The notes beneath the pieces were generated by a model. The model was not told the DNA's origin, did no database searches, and saw nothing but the letters and a program-made list of their open reading frames with translations. Below are positions 50,175 to 58,916 of a stretch of 64,000 nt of DNA, one piece after another. Position numbers and translations under genes: made by a program. The stretch covers positions 62,001 to 126,000 of the forward strand of contig NZ_SLZL01000006.1 of assembly GCF_004342605.1 (NCBI RefSeq). The letters are read 5' to 3'. The DNA is from Caulobacter sp. BK020. Lineage in GTDB: Bacteria > Pseudomonadota > Alphaproteobacteria > Caulobacterales > Caulobacteraceae. Position 1 is the stretch's first letter. Each line of letters opens with the position of its first letter.

Positions 50175-51201
50175 GAGCCTCGGCTCCTTCGACGAAGGCG
50201 CGGACATAGGGCAGGCTGAGCAGCAGCTCGGCCAGTTCCTCGACATCCAGCTGGCGCGTGTTGTGGGAATTGTAGTCGTCGATAGCGGAGACCTTTTTCT
50301 CCCCCTCGCTGACATAAGCGTTGTAGTTCAGATCCCGGTTGTCTGGGCTCACCCGGTAATAGCCGCCGCGGTCTTCGGCGAAGGCCATCTCCTCGCGGCT
50401 CAACAGGGTCTCGAACTGCTTCTCGCCGTGACGCGTGCCGATGACGCGGACCGGATGGTCGGGACGTCCCATCACCACCAGCACCGCGCGGGCCAGCATC
50501 TCGATGGTCACGGCCGGCGCCTTCTGCACGAAGAGATCGCCGTTGGCGCCATGCTCGAAGGCGTGCAGGCAAAGGTCCACCGCCTCGTCCAGGGTCATAA
50601 CGAACCGGGTCATCTGCGGATCGGTGATGGTGATGGGCTGGCCGCGCCGGACCTGGTTCAGGAACAGCGGCACCACCGATCCGCGCGAGGCCAGGACATT
50701 GCCGTAGCGGGTGCCGGAGATCACCGTCTGGGCGTTGCGGGCGACGCGCGCCTTTGCGATCATCACCTTTTCCATCAGCGCCTTGGTCATGCCCATGGCG
50801 TTGACCGGATAGACCGCCTTGTCGCTGGACAGGCACACCACCCGCCGCACGCCGTTACGGATCGCCGCGTCCAGCACGTTGTTGGTGCCAGTGACGTTGG
50901 TGTTGACCGCCTCCATCGGGTGGAACTCGCAGGAGGGCACCTGCTTCAAGGCGGCGGCGTGGTAGATGTAGTCGACGCCGCGCGTGATGCTCTCCATGGC
51001 CCGGAAGTCGCGCACGTCGGCGATGTGATACTTGATGCGCGGGTCGTCGAAGCGTTGGCGCTGGTCTTCCTGCTTCTTCTCGTCCCGGCTGACGATCCGG
51101 ATCTCACCCACCGGCAGCCTGAGGAAATGCCTCAGGACGGTCGAGCCGAAGGAGCCCGTTCCCCCCGTGATCATCAGCGTGGTGTCAGCGATGTCCTTCA
51201 T
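50161..51201 (-). CDS. fnlA: UDP-GlcNAc 4,6-dehydratase/5-epimerase FnlA/CapE/WbjB-like
   Basis: 346 residues. Extended SDR with nucleotide motif MITGGTGSFGSTVLRHFLRL, YHAAALKQVPSCEFHPMEAV, CLSSDKAVYPVNAMGMTKAL (the catalytic Tyr is replaced by Met in YxxxK, as in this dehydratase family), SGTRYGNVLASRGSVVPLFL and VIGTRHGEKQFETLLSREEM. The Polysacc_synt_2/CapE family makes UDP-2-acetamido-2,6-dideoxy-4-keto-L-hexose from UDP-GlcNAc, the first step to UDP-L-FucNAc. It heads the fnlA-fnlB-fnlC-glycosyltransferase operon. The 97 bases upstream, up to the previous gene, may hold its promoter. Confidence 0.93.
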   Translation of the reverse strand: MKDIADTTLMITGGTGSFGSTVLRHFLRLPVGEIRIVSRDEKKQEDQRQRFDDPRIKYHIADVRDFRAMESITRGVDYIYHAAALKQVPSCEFHPMEAVNTNVTGTNNVLDAAIRNGVRRVVCLSSDKAVYPVNAMGMTKALMEKVMIAKARVARNAQTVISGTRYGNVLASRGSVVPLFLNQVRRGQPITITDPQMTRFVMTLDEAVDLCLHAFEHGANGDLFVQKAPAVTIEMLARAVLVVMGRPDHPVRVIGTRHGEKQFETLLSREEMAFAEDRGGYYRVSPDNRDLNYNAYVSEGEKKVSAIDDYNSHNTRQLDVEELAELLLSLPYVRAFVEGAEAHDHL

Positions 51202-51297
51202 GCGAGTGCGCTTGCGCCGCTTCTAACGGCCGACGAAGCGCGGCCTCGCAGCGTGGGTACCGGCGCCGTCGGCGACCGTTCATCCGGGCTTGAAGTT

Positions 51298-52404
51298 TCA
51301 GCGGGCGGCAACCTCTACATAGACCCTCCGCATCAGGGCGGCGGTCGCGTCGGCGTCCTCGGCGAGGGCCAGCGCCTGGGCGGCGCGCGCCAACCGCAGC
51401 CGTTCGGGCTCGTCGGCGGCGAGGCGCGAGATCGCCTCGGCCAGGGCTTCGGGATCGCCGATCGGCGTGGCGATCGCCGCCTCCGGCGCCCAGTCGGCGA
51501 TGTGACCGACGCGGGTTCCCACCGTCGGCAGGCCGGCCACGGCAGCCTCCAGGACGACCAGGGGCCCCGCCTCGTGCCGGGAGCTGACCACCATCAGGTC
51601 CGCCGCCTCGACCACCGGACGGGTATCGGCATGCGGCAGGAAGCCGTGGAAGGTGACGAGATCGGCCAGGCCTAGCGCCGCGCAGCGCCGCTGGACCGCC
51701 CCGTCCAGGGTGTCCTGCCCGACGATGTCTAGGCGCCAATCGACGCCGCGATCGCGAGAGGCTCGCATCGCCCGAAGAAGCGTCTCCTGGTCCTTGACCC
51801 TATTCAGATTGGCCACATGCGCCAGTCGAAGCGGCGTCCCCGGCGTACGGGGACGGGGCGGCGCGGCGGGCCAGCGATCCAGGGCGACGCCGAACGGGAT
51901 GCGAACGGTCTCGACGCCGAAGGCGCGCGCCTGCTGCGCCATCCAGTCGCTCTGCACGACCACGCGGCGCGCGCCGGCCAGAGCCAGGCGCGTCCAGAAA
52001 CGGCCGCCCGGCGTCAACCGAGCGCCATAACCGATGTCGGCGAGCGCCGACAGATCGCCGCCCGGCAGCGTCAAGACCACCGGCGTTCCTGTCAGCCGGC
52101 CGAAGAGCGCGGCGACCGCCCCCGGCCCCGCCGCCCAGAAGGCATGGACGACGTCGAACGAGCCCCGCCTGTGCTCGGCCGCCAGATCGACGAGAGTGCG
52201 AAACCGGCGCGGCCGTCGACCGGCGTTGCGGACGCGCGCGCCCAGCAGCCTCCATTCGCCAGGTTCGGGCTCCTGGCCCAAGACGAAGACATGGACCTCA
52301 TCCCCTGACGCGACCAACCTTTCGATCAACCACAGCAGGCACGGAATGACCCGCCGCTCCCCCGACCGGTCAACGCCGCCAGGCACGACAAGAGCCAGCT
52401 TCAT
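51298..52404 (-). CDS. GT4 glycosyltransferase
   Basis: 368 residues. N-terminal KLALVVPGGVDRSGERRVIP and DVVHAFWAAGPGAVAALFGR; donor-binding domain LRLAHVANLNRVKDQETLLR, DIVGQDTLDGAVQRRCAALG, VTFHGFLPHADTRPVVEAAD and SSRHEAGPLVVLEAAVAGLP. The Glu-x7-Glu pair (EAGPLVVLE) is the retaining GT4 motif. It is coupled by ATGA to the next glycosyltransferase gene. The sugar donor is not readable from sequence. Confidence 0.9.
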   Translation of the reverse strand: MKLALVVPGGVDRSGERRVIPCLLWLIERLVASGDEVHVFVLGQEPEPGEWRLLGARVRNAGRRPRRFRTLVDLAAEHRRGSFDVVHAFWAAGPGAVAALFGRLTGTPVVLTLPGGDLSALADIGYGARLTPGGRFWTRLALAGARRVVVQSDWMAQQARAFGVETVRIPFGVALDRWPAAPPRPRTPGTPLRLAHVANLNRVKDQETLLRAMRASRDRGVDWRLDIVGQDTLDGAVQRRCAALGLADLVTFHGFLPHADTRPVVEAADLMVVSSRHEAGPLVVLEAAVAGLPTVGTRVGHIADWAPEAAIATPIGDPEALAEAISRLAADEPERLRLARAAQALALAEDADATAALMRRVYVEVAAR

Positions 52405-53516
52405 CGCCGCGCCTCCGCCAGCACGCGGTAGATCTCGGCCAGCCGCCGGCCGACCTCCTGGAAGGACAGGGTGCGCTGAAAATGGTCGATCACCGCCCGG
52501 CGCTGGGACCCGCGCGGCCGGCTCGCCAGTGCGACCAGCGCACGGGCGAACGACTCGGCGTCGCCAACCGGCGCCAGGGCCCCGATCGCGCCACCGCCGG
52601 TCAAGGCTCGGAACGAGGGAATGTCGCTGACCACCGGCGCGGCCCCGCAGGCGATAGCCTCGATCAGGGCGTAGCCAGAGCCCTCAAACCGGCTGGTCGA
52701 CAGAAAGATGTCGGCGGCCCGGCACAGCTGTTCGATCTCCTGACGCGGCCGGCGCCCCAGCAGCTGCACGCAACGGGACAACGCGGGCGAGGCCGCGATG
52801 CGGGCCCGGACCTCGTCCAGAAGCGGCGCCTCATGGAAGCAGCACCAGACCCGCAGATCTGGCAGCCGGGCGGCCGCCAGCTCGACCGCCTGGAGCATGG
52901 TCAGGGGGTCCTTCTTGGCCTGCAGGCGTCCGATCCACAGCACCACGGGGTCGCCACCGACGCCCATGATCGTTCGCGCCGCGTCCTGGTCGCCGGGGGC
53001 AAAACGGGTCGAGGACTCCGGCACGGCGAACACCGGCAGGTCGGTTGGCAGTCCGGCCCGGGCCAGGATCGGCCGAGCCTGGTCGACGTCGGTGAAGGCC
53101 AGGCCGGCGGCCTTGCCTAGCCCCCAGCGGGCCAGCCGCGGCAGGCGCGCGGCCGAGGTGGCGTGGTCCTGGACCAGGACAGGAACGTCCAGGCCGCACA
53201 GCACCCGCGTGTGCCAGGCGAAGTCCAGGCCGTTGACGTGGATGACGTCGGGCGTCGCGGCCCGCGCCGCCCGCGCCAGGCGCCAGGGATCCAGGCCGGT
53301 CGGCCGCCCTGGCAGGGCGGGCTCCGCCACGAAGCGATAAAGCACCCCATTCCGGCGAAGCGCCACATCGCGGTGGAACGACTGGATCACGGTCGTTTCG
53401 ACGCCGACCCTGGCAGTCGCTTCGGCGACGTCGGCCAGGGTGGGCCAGACCTCCAATAGCGCTTCGGGTTCAGGCCGTCCGCGCGGGCGCACCAGACTGA
53501 ACTGGACGACGCGCAT
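52401..53516 (-). CDS. GT4 glycosyltransferase
   Basis: 371 residues from the ATG at 53516; longer frames upstream are out of phase with the HPr-kinase-like gene and are rejected. N-terminal MRVVQFSLVRPRGRPEPEAL and DVIHVNGLDFAWHTRVLCGL; donor domain VVLWIGRLQAKKDPLTMLQA, QLLGRRPRQEIEQLCRAADI and STSRFEGSGYALIEAIACGA with the EGSGYALIE retaining motif. It follows the kinase-like gene by two bases and overlaps the next GT gene, so the three form one transcription unit. Confidence 0.88.
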   Translation of the reverse strand: MRVVQFSLVRPRGRPEPEALLEVWPTLADVAEATARVGVETTVIQSFHRDVALRRNGVLYRFVAEPALPGRPTGLDPWRLARAARAATPDVIHVNGLDFAWHTRVLCGLDVPVLVQDHATSAARLPRLARWGLGKAAGLAFTDVDQARPILARAGLPTDLPVFAVPESSTRFAPGDQDAARTIMGVGGDPVVLWIGRLQAKKDPLTMLQAVELAAARLPDLRVWCCFHEAPLLDEVRARIAASPALSRCVQLLGRRPRQEIEQLCRAADIFLSTSRFEGSGYALIEAIACGAAPVVSDIPSFRALTGGGAIGALAPVGDAESFARALVALASRPRGSQRRAVIDHFQRTLSFQEVGRRLAEIYRVLAEARR

Positions 53517-53518
53517 CG

Positions 53519-54418
53519 TCAGGCCTCCGCCGCCAAGCGTTCGCGCAGGAAGTCGATGGCCGCGCCGGGATCGCGCGACAGGGTCAGACGCCAGCCGCCG
53601 CCCGCCGCCAGGACCCGGGCGGCCAGGGCCGACTCTTGAGGCATGAGGTCGAAGCCGGGCTCCAGCCGCGACAGACCAGCCGCCGTCGCCTCGGCGTCCA
53701 GCCGGGTCAGGGCCAGGATCTCGCCACGTTCCAGCAGCACCACGACGGCCCGCTCGGCGACGGGCGCGAACGCTTCCAGCGGCAAGGGCGCCACCGCCTT
53801 CAGCTTGCCGCCCCGCAAGCGCGTGCCTTGGGTGAACCTCGGCGCGTCCTTCGGAAACACATGCAGGGGCCTGCGGAAGCCCCAGACCTTCAGGCTGGGC
53901 CGCAGCTGGATGTACAGGGTGTCGTCGGACAGAATGGGAAGGCCACGCTGCATCGCCGCCAGGGCCAGGGTGCTCTTGCCCGAGCCGCTGGGTCCGGCCA
54001 GGGCCACGGCGGTGTCGCCCAGCATGATCCCCGCCGCGTGCAGCGGCGTCCGCTCCGATCGCGACAGCAGGAACAGTAGCAAGGTGTCGGTCACCCGCGC
54101 CGCCAGGGCGGCCGGATCCTCCAGCAGGCGCGGCGCGACCACCGCCCAGGCTTTGCCTGTGGCGGCCTCGGCCTCGCCCGCCCCGTCGTCGCCGCGCAGC
54201 GTCAGACGCGAACCCTTGACCTGGATATCCTCCGCACCCGCCTCGACCTCGCCCAGCGTGAGCTGGATCTCGATCCTGGCCGCGCCGCGCGTCTCGTCGC
54301 GCCAATCGGCATACGCTCGGCCGACAGTCTCCAACAGCACGGCCTCGCTCGACGTGAAGTCGACCGAAAGCCCCAGGAAGTTGAACCGCAAATTTTCGCT
54401 AAGTCTTTCCGACATCAT
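53519..54418 (-). CDS. HPr kinase/phosphorylase-like P-loop protein
   Basis: About 299 residues from the ATG pair at 54415-54418, which has AGAGAA just upstream. A reading-frame extension to 54478 lies in AT-rich promoter-like DNA and is rejected. After about 120 residues without known motifs, the C-terminal domain resembles HprK: HAAGIMLGDTAVALAGPSGS then GKSTLALAAMQRGLPILSDD (P-loop GPSGSGKST and downstream LSDDTLYI). The K-loop and HPr-binding signature of true HprK are not visible. Such kinase-like proteins occur in polysaccharide and peptide natural-product clusters; substrates may be peptides or small molecules. It is divergent from a nucleotidyltransferase gene. Confidence 0.78.
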   Translation of the reverse strand: MMSERLSENLRFNFLGLSVDFTSSEAVLLETVGRAYADWRDETRGAARIEIQLTLGEVEAGAEDIQVKGSRLTLRGDDGAGEAEAATGKAWAVVAPRLLEDPAALAARVTDTLLLFLLSRSERTPLHAAGIMLGDTAVALAGPSGSGKSTLALAAMQRGLPILSDDTLYIQLRPSLKVWGFRRPLHVFPKDAPRFTQGTRLRGGKLKAVAPLPLEAFAPVAERAVVVLLERGEILALTRLDAEATAAGLSRLEPGFDLMPQESALAARVLAAGGGWRLTLSRDPGAAIDFLRERLAAEA

Positions 54419-54484
54419 TTCTCTAAATAGACCTAAATCTGAACAAATTTCAATATCAAACTCTACTTCATATCGCATAATTGT
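54419..54484. promoter_or_regulatory. AT-rich divergent promoter region between kinase-like and nucleotidyltransferase genes
   Basis: The 66 bases between the two starts are strongly AT-rich (runs such as AAATTTCAATATCAAA and CATAATTGTATGAATAATT) amid DNA of very high GC. The composition stays AT-rich for about 35 bases into the nucleotidyltransferase gene. Both genes face away from it, so it must carry both promoters. No exact -35/-10 could be fixed. Confidence 0.6.
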
Positions 54485-55756
54485 ATGAATAATTCACAAG
54501 AACAACTACTATCAAAAACGGACCTTCGCGCGCAGGATATTTCCGAAGCGGAAGTCGCTCGACGTTTCCAGTGGGCGAAGCGGCAGGGACGTCCGGCCTG
54601 GCTGTGGCCCGAAATCTCGGTCGAGGCCTGGCGCGAGGCCCTGCAGCAGATCGCGCGCGTCGTTCCGGACGCCCTGTCCGGCGCGGACGATCCGCCGCGC
54701 CTGGACGGTGATCCGACGGCCATCGGCCTGGCCGGCTACACCTCGGGCCTGGGCCCATTGCTGGGCTGGTGGGCGCGGACGGGCGCCCTGCGCCCGTCTC
54801 CCACCGTCGGCCCGGTGCTGGACCTGCATCTGCGCCATAACCAGATCCGGGCCGCTCGCCTTGAGGCCGCCGCCATCGCCCTGGTCGAGCAGCTCGCGCG
54901 GCGAGGCGTCCCGACGGCGGTGCTGAAGGGCGCCGACACGGCCCGCGCCTATTTCCCCGATCCCGGCGTTCGCCCGGCCTCCGACATCGACCTGCTGGTC
55001 CGGGCCGAGCACGTCCAGACCGCCGAGGCGGTGCTGCGCGCGGAAGGCTTCGCGGAGGCCAGCCGAGGCGAGCGGGAAAGTAGTTGGCGGCGGCGCGACG
55101 TCCCGCGCGCCCCCCGCTCCCTGACCCTGACCCATGGCGACGATCCCTGGTCGATCGACCTGCATAGCGCGCTGGACCTGCGCGTCAGCACAGGCGCCCT
55201 CCTGGCGCGCCTGGACCTCGGAGCGCCGATGGACAGCCGCCGTCGCTGGGCCTGCAATCCCGCTGCGGTCGCCCTGGACCAGCCGCTCCTGCTGTTCCAC
55301 CTGGCGATCCACGCCGGAGCGGGACTGCAGAACCTGACCCTGCTGCGCCTGGTCGAACTGCACCTGGTGATCCGCCGGGACACCGTCGAGGGGCGACTGT
55401 CGTGGGAGGCCTTCCTGGCCCTGGGCCAACGGACCGGCCTGCTGGGCTTCGCCTACCCCGCTCTCAGGCTGTGCGAGGACCTGATCCCCGGAACCGTGCC
55501 AGAGGCCGTGCTGGAGCGCTGCGCTCACGCCGCCCCACGCGGCGTGCTGCGTATCGTCCGCCGCCTGACCCCGGCCACGGCCCAGCGGATCGACCGCACC
55601 TCGATCGCCGAGCACTTCATGTGGAGCGACGGCTGGCGCCAGCGCGCCGAGCAGCTGGCGGCGGACATCGCGCCGCGCGTCGGCTCGTGGCGGACCCTGT
55701 GGTCAATCTACGAGAAGCGCGCGTGGCGCCTGGTCCGGGGCCGCGTCAGCCGCTGA
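54485..55756 (+). CDS. Nucleotidyltransferase-family protein (NTP_transf_5-like)
   Basis: 423 residues. The core has VPTAVLKGADTARAYFPDPG followed by VRPASDIDLLVRAEHVQTAE, with the DxD-like metal pair of the minimal-nucleotidyltransferase fold in SDIDLLV. Then come SWSIDLHSAL-type SIDLHSALDLRVS and a helical C-terminal half. The family is often found with HPr-kinase-like proteins in polysaccharide or lasso-peptide type clusters. The first 15 codons are AT-rich and without a clear RBS. Its 3' end overlaps the convergent radical SAM gene by 54 bases. Substrate unknown. Confidence 0.75.
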   Translation: MNNSQEQLLSKTDLRAQDISEAEVARRFQWAKRQGRPAWLWPEISVEAWREALQQIARVVPDALSGADDPPRLDGDPTAIGLAGYTSGLGPLLGWWARTGALRPSPTVGPVLDLHLRHNQIRAARLEAAAIALVEQLARRGVPTAVLKGADTARAYFPDPGVRPASDIDLLVRAEHVQTAEAVLRAEGFAEASRGERESSWRRRDVPRAPRSLTLTHGDDPWSIDLHSALDLRVSTGALLARLDLGAPMDSRRRWACNPAAVALDQPLLLFHLAIHAGAGLQNLTLLRLVELHLVIRRDTVEGRLSWEAFLALGQRTGLLGFAYPALRLCEDLIPGTVPEAVLERCAHAAPRGVLRIVRRLTPATAQRIDRTSIAEHFMWSDGWRQRAEQLAADIAPRVGSWRTLWSIYEKRAWRLVRGRVSR

Positions 55757-57310
55757 CGGCGCCGCCGCCGTCGACGCCTCCGCGGGCGGCCAGGGCGCGT
55801 CGGTCTCCAGGCTCTCGGGCCGCAGGTGGCCGTAGGCCTGGCTATCGTCCGGAACGATGCGCGCCCACTTGCGGATCAGGCGCAGCAGTCGCGGGTTGTC
55901 ATAGTCCGCCCTGGCCCAGCGCCGGCGGGCGGCCAGGCTGCCCAGCACCTTGCCCCATTTGCGGGTGCGCTTGTCGTGCACCGACGGAAAACGGCTCTTG
56001 AGCACCAGTTCGAAGTCCTCGACCCGCGCCTTCAGCCGCCGCTCCATCCAGGGCAGGTCCGGATCAGCGTGGGTCATCCAGGCGACCCACTGAGGTTCGA
56101 TCCACTCCTCCAGCGTGTCGGGGGTGCCCGCCAGGGCGTCGACCCCGCCATAGGTGCCCTTGCGCTGGGGGGTGGGCGTGTAGAAGTAGCTGATCAGCTC
56201 CATGGCCGGATTGACGGTCTTCAGCTGGCGGATGAAGGCCAGGGTGTTCTCGATCTCGCTCTCGGGCTCGTCGGGGTCGCCGAAGACGAACGAGAACTCC
56301 GGGATGATACCGTGCTCGCGGGTCTTGGCCGCCGCCTTCAGGATCTGGTCGGTCGTGGTGCCCTTGTTCATCTTGGCCAGCACCTCGTTCGATCCGGACT
56401 CGGCGCCGCAGAACACCATGGTCAGGCCGGCCGCCCGCAAGGCGCGCCAGGTGTCGTCCGAGAAGCGTTCCAGCGCGTCGACCCGCGCCTCGCACCACCA
56501 GCGCACGCCCAGCGGCTTGAGCGCCTCGGCGATCGCCCGGGCGTGCTGCTCGTTGAGGAAGAAGTTGTTGTCGTAGAAGTGGAGCGAGTCCATGCCGTGG
56601 TTGCGGACCAGATAGCTCAGGCGCTCGGCCGCCCGCGCCGGAGTCTCGACCTTCTCGCGTCGGCCGTACACCGAGATGACGCCGCAAAAATTGCAGCCGT
56701 ACGGACAGCCTATCGAGGCCTGGTAGACGCCCGTCCGCCGACCCAGGAAGGTCGGGCGCAGATACTGCTCGACGTCGATCTTGTGATAGGGCGGCGCGGG
56801 CAGGTCATTGGGACCCAGCCAGGCCCGTTCCGGCGCCTTCCAGTGCGAGCCGTCGGCCTGGCGGAAGCAGAGTCCGGCCACCGTCTTGGGATCTCGCTCG
56901 CCGGCCAGCACCTCCAGCAGCTCGACGAAGGTCTGCTCGCCCTGACCGCGCACCAGCCAGTCGACATAGGGCGCGTTCAGCACCGGTTCGGGATAGAGAC
57001 TGCCGAAATTGCCGCCCCAGACGATCGGGATGTTCGGGTAGCGGCGCTTCAAGGCCTTGGACAGCGGCACGGCGCTGACCAGCTGCGGCCCTGGCATGAC
57101 GCTCAAGGCGATGACCGTGACTGGATCCGCCACCTTGGCCTGACGCGCGACATGGCCGTGGATCTCGCCCAGGACGTCGATGTCGGGCAGGTTGCCGTCG
57201 ACGATTTCCCAGGTGACGTGCGGCGGCAAGGCGGCGCCGACCGCCATCACCGACAGCGGAAAGCGGCGGTTTGCGGGCCTGGTGGCTTGAGGATTGACCA
57301 GCAGGATCAC
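55703..57310 (-). CDS. B12-binding-type radical SAM enzyme
   Basis: 535 residues from a GTG overlapping the upstream stop. The N-terminal domain (ILLVNPQATRPANRRFPLSV, VIALSVMPGPQLVSAVPLSK, IPIVWGGNFGSLYPEPVLNA, DWLVRGQGEQTFVELLEVLA) has the layout of cobalamin-binding Rossmann domains of this superfamily. The radical SAM core has the 4Fe-4S motif IGCPYGCNFCGV (Cys-x3-Cys-x2-Cys), then DSLHFYDNNFFLNEQHARAI and EFSFVFGDPDEPESEIENTL. A long C-terminal tail (ARKWGKVLGSL-type WGKVLGSLAARRRWAR) follows. These enzymes often methylate unactivated carbons. Substrate unknown. Confidence 0.88.
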   Translation of the reverse strand: MILLVNPQATRPANRRFPLSVMAVGAALPPHVTWEIVDGNLPDIDVLGEIHGHVARQAKVADPVTVIALSVMPGPQLVSAVPLSKALKRRYPNIPIVWGGNFGSLYPEPVLNAPYVDWLVRGQGEQTFVELLEVLAGERDPKTVAGLCFRQADGSHWKAPERAWLGPNDLPAPPYHKIDVEQYLRPTFLGRRTGVYQASIGCPYGCNFCGVISVYGRREKVETPARAAERLSYLVRNHGMDSLHFYDNNFFLNEQHARAIAEALKPLGVRWWCEARVDALERFSDDTWRALRAAGLTMVFCGAESGSNEVLAKMNKGTTTDQILKAAAKTREHGIIPEFSFVFGDPDEPESEIENTLAFIRQLKTVNPAMELISYFYTPTPQRKGTYGGVDALAGTPDTLEEWIEPQWVAWMTHADPDLPWMERRLKARVEDFELVLKSRFPSVHDKRTRKWGKVLGSLAARRRWARADYDNPRLLRLIRKWARIVPDDSQAYGHLRPESLETDAPWPPAEASTAAAPSAADAAPDQAPRALLVD

Positions 57311-58098
57311 GGCCGGACGCTCACCCAGACATCGAAGCGCGACGGCGGTCGTCGGCCCTGCAAGCGCGCGACCAGCGGGCGAGCCTCGTACCAGAGTGGA
57401 TAGAGCACGCGGTTCCGACGCCAGGCCAAGGCCGAGGCCAACGCCAAGCGTTCCTGCGTCAGGAACTCGATGAACGGCGGCGCCAGCAGCACCGAAGCGC
57501 CATCGCCGAAGCGCTGGGCCGCCCCCGCCTTCTTCTCGGCGACCATGGCCAGGCCGTCGGCCTCGCGCGCATAGAACGGGCTGTCGACGATCGCCAGGCG
57601 CCCGCCGGGCCTGACGACCCGCGCGGCCTCGGCCAGCACGGTCGAAAGGTCCAGGGCGTAGTGGAGCGCGGCGTTGAACACCGCCAGGTCGACGCTGGCC
57701 GACGCCAGGGGAATGGCGTCGAACGATCCGGGGCAAAGACGCATCCGTCCCGCCGAGCGCGCCGCCAGGGCGTGGGCCGCGCCCAGGCCGTCGACGTCAT
57801 CCTCGCGGATGTCCAGGGCGATCGCCGAATGTCCTTCCCGGACCAGGCGCCAGCTCAGCCAGCCATTTCCCGCACCCAGGTCCAGCACGACCAGCGGCCG
57901 CCCTTGTCGCGCCGTCAAAGGCTGGACGACGTCGCGCATCAGCGCCTCGAAGCTGCGAACCCGTACGCCCCACTGCCGGACCAGAGGACCTGTTCTCAGG
58001 TAAGGGAGAGCCATCAGCTCGTCGCCCGCATGGCCGCGGCCCTCGGCGGCCCGGTGGCGGGCATATTCGGCGGCGAAACCGGTAAGATCGACGCTCAT
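57307..58098 (-). CDS. Class I SAM-dependent methyltransferase
   Basis: 263 residues from the ATG at 58098 (ATGA overlap with the upstream methyltransferase gene). SAM motif I PLVVLDLGAGNGWLSWRLVR, acidic loop AIALDIREDDVDGL, motif II SASVDLAVFNAALHYALDLS, and EAARVVRPGGRLAIVDSPFY. The C-terminal half (LLAPPFIEFLTQERLALASA) resembles methyltransferases encoded next to B12 radical SAM enzymes. It is embedded between two radical SAM and methyltransferase genes with no spacing, so it likely acts on the same molecule. Confidence 0.85.
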   Translation of the reverse strand: MSVDLTGFAAEYARHRAAEGRGHAGDELMALPYLRTGPLVRQWGVRVRSFEALMRDVVQPLTARQGRPLVVLDLGAGNGWLSWRLVREGHSAIALDIREDDVDGLGAAHALAARSAGRMRLCPGSFDAIPLASASVDLAVFNAALHYALDLSTVLAEAARVVRPGGRLAIVDSPFYAREADGLAMVAEKKAGAAQRFGDGASVLLAPPFIEFLTQERLALASALAWRRNRVLYPLWYEARPLVARLQGRRPPSRFDVWVSVRP

Positions 58099-58916
58099 CG
58101 GTCGACCTCCGCCTCGGTGCGTACGAAACGATACAGGACGTGGTCGCCGAGCCCCGCCAACGGCCGGGAGACGACGCTGTCGATCGCCTCCAGACTGGCC
58201 AGCAGGCTCGGGTGGCGCGAGATCCACGGCTCTGCGGCGCTGGGCGGTACGAAGACGCCGACCCCTTGGCGACCTTGGAGCCGGAACCAGGGCGCGAGCG
58301 CGCGGGCGATGTCGGTCGAACGGTGGTAGCGAACGGTGAAGTCCTGCTTGTTCAGCCGCGCGGGGACATCGCCCCGGGCGAAGCGGCGGAACATGGCGCC
58401 AGACCGTCGCCTCAGGCCCTCGACCAGCCATTCGCCTGGGCAGCAGGTTCCGAACACCACCAGCAAGGCCGGCGCACCGGGCCGCAACAGGCCCGCCAGA
58501 CCGCGCCCGAACACCGACAGGTCCGAGACGCAGTTGAGCGCCGCGAAATTGGAATAGGCGCCGTCGAACGCGGGCTGGTCCGCCAGCCTCTCCAACGCCT
58601 CCGCCGCCGCGACCCTGGCCTCCGCCCCGAAGCGTCCCGCGAACTTGGCGCTGGCCACCCGCACCATCGAAGGCGAGGCGTCCGTCAGCAGCACTCGCCG
58701 CCCGCGCTCAAGCAACCAGATCGCGTCCTCGCCGGTGCCGCCGCCGACTTCCAGCAGCCGCGCGCCGCTGGGGAACGCCTTGGCCAGGGCCGCGCGCACG
58801 ACGCGGCGCTGGGCGGCGACGCTGAGCCAAGACCCGAAGCGTCCGTCGAACCCCTCGGCCATGGCGTCGAAGGCCCGCGCCGGCGCGGGGATGTCCGGGG
58901 TCCCCGCCAAGCTCAT
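58095..58916 (-). CDS. Class I SAM-dependent methyltransferase
   Basis: 273 residues. SAM motif I ARLLEVGGGTGEDAIWLLER, acidic loop RVLLTDASPSMVRVA, motif II PAFDGAYSNFAALNCVSDLS and GAPALLVVFGTCCPGEWLVE. The sequence AFDAMAEGFDGRFG at the N-terminus is typical for this methyltransferase type. It differs clearly from the neighbouring 263-residue enzyme, so two distinct methylation or related steps are implied. Both ends overlap adjacent genes by 4 bases. Confidence 0.85.
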   Translation of the reverse strand: MSLAGTPDIPAPARAFDAMAEGFDGRFGSWLSVAAQRRVVRAALAKAFPSGARLLEVGGGTGEDAIWLLERGRRVLLTDASPSMVRVASAKFAGRFGAEARVAAAEALERLADQPAFDGAYSNFAALNCVSDLSVFGRGLAGLLRPGAPALLVVFGTCCPGEWLVEGLRRRSGAMFRRFARGDVPARLNKQDFTVRYHRSTDIARALAPWFRLQGRQGVGVFVPPSAAEPWISRHPSLLASLEAIDSVVSRPLAGLGDHVLYRFVRTEAEVDR

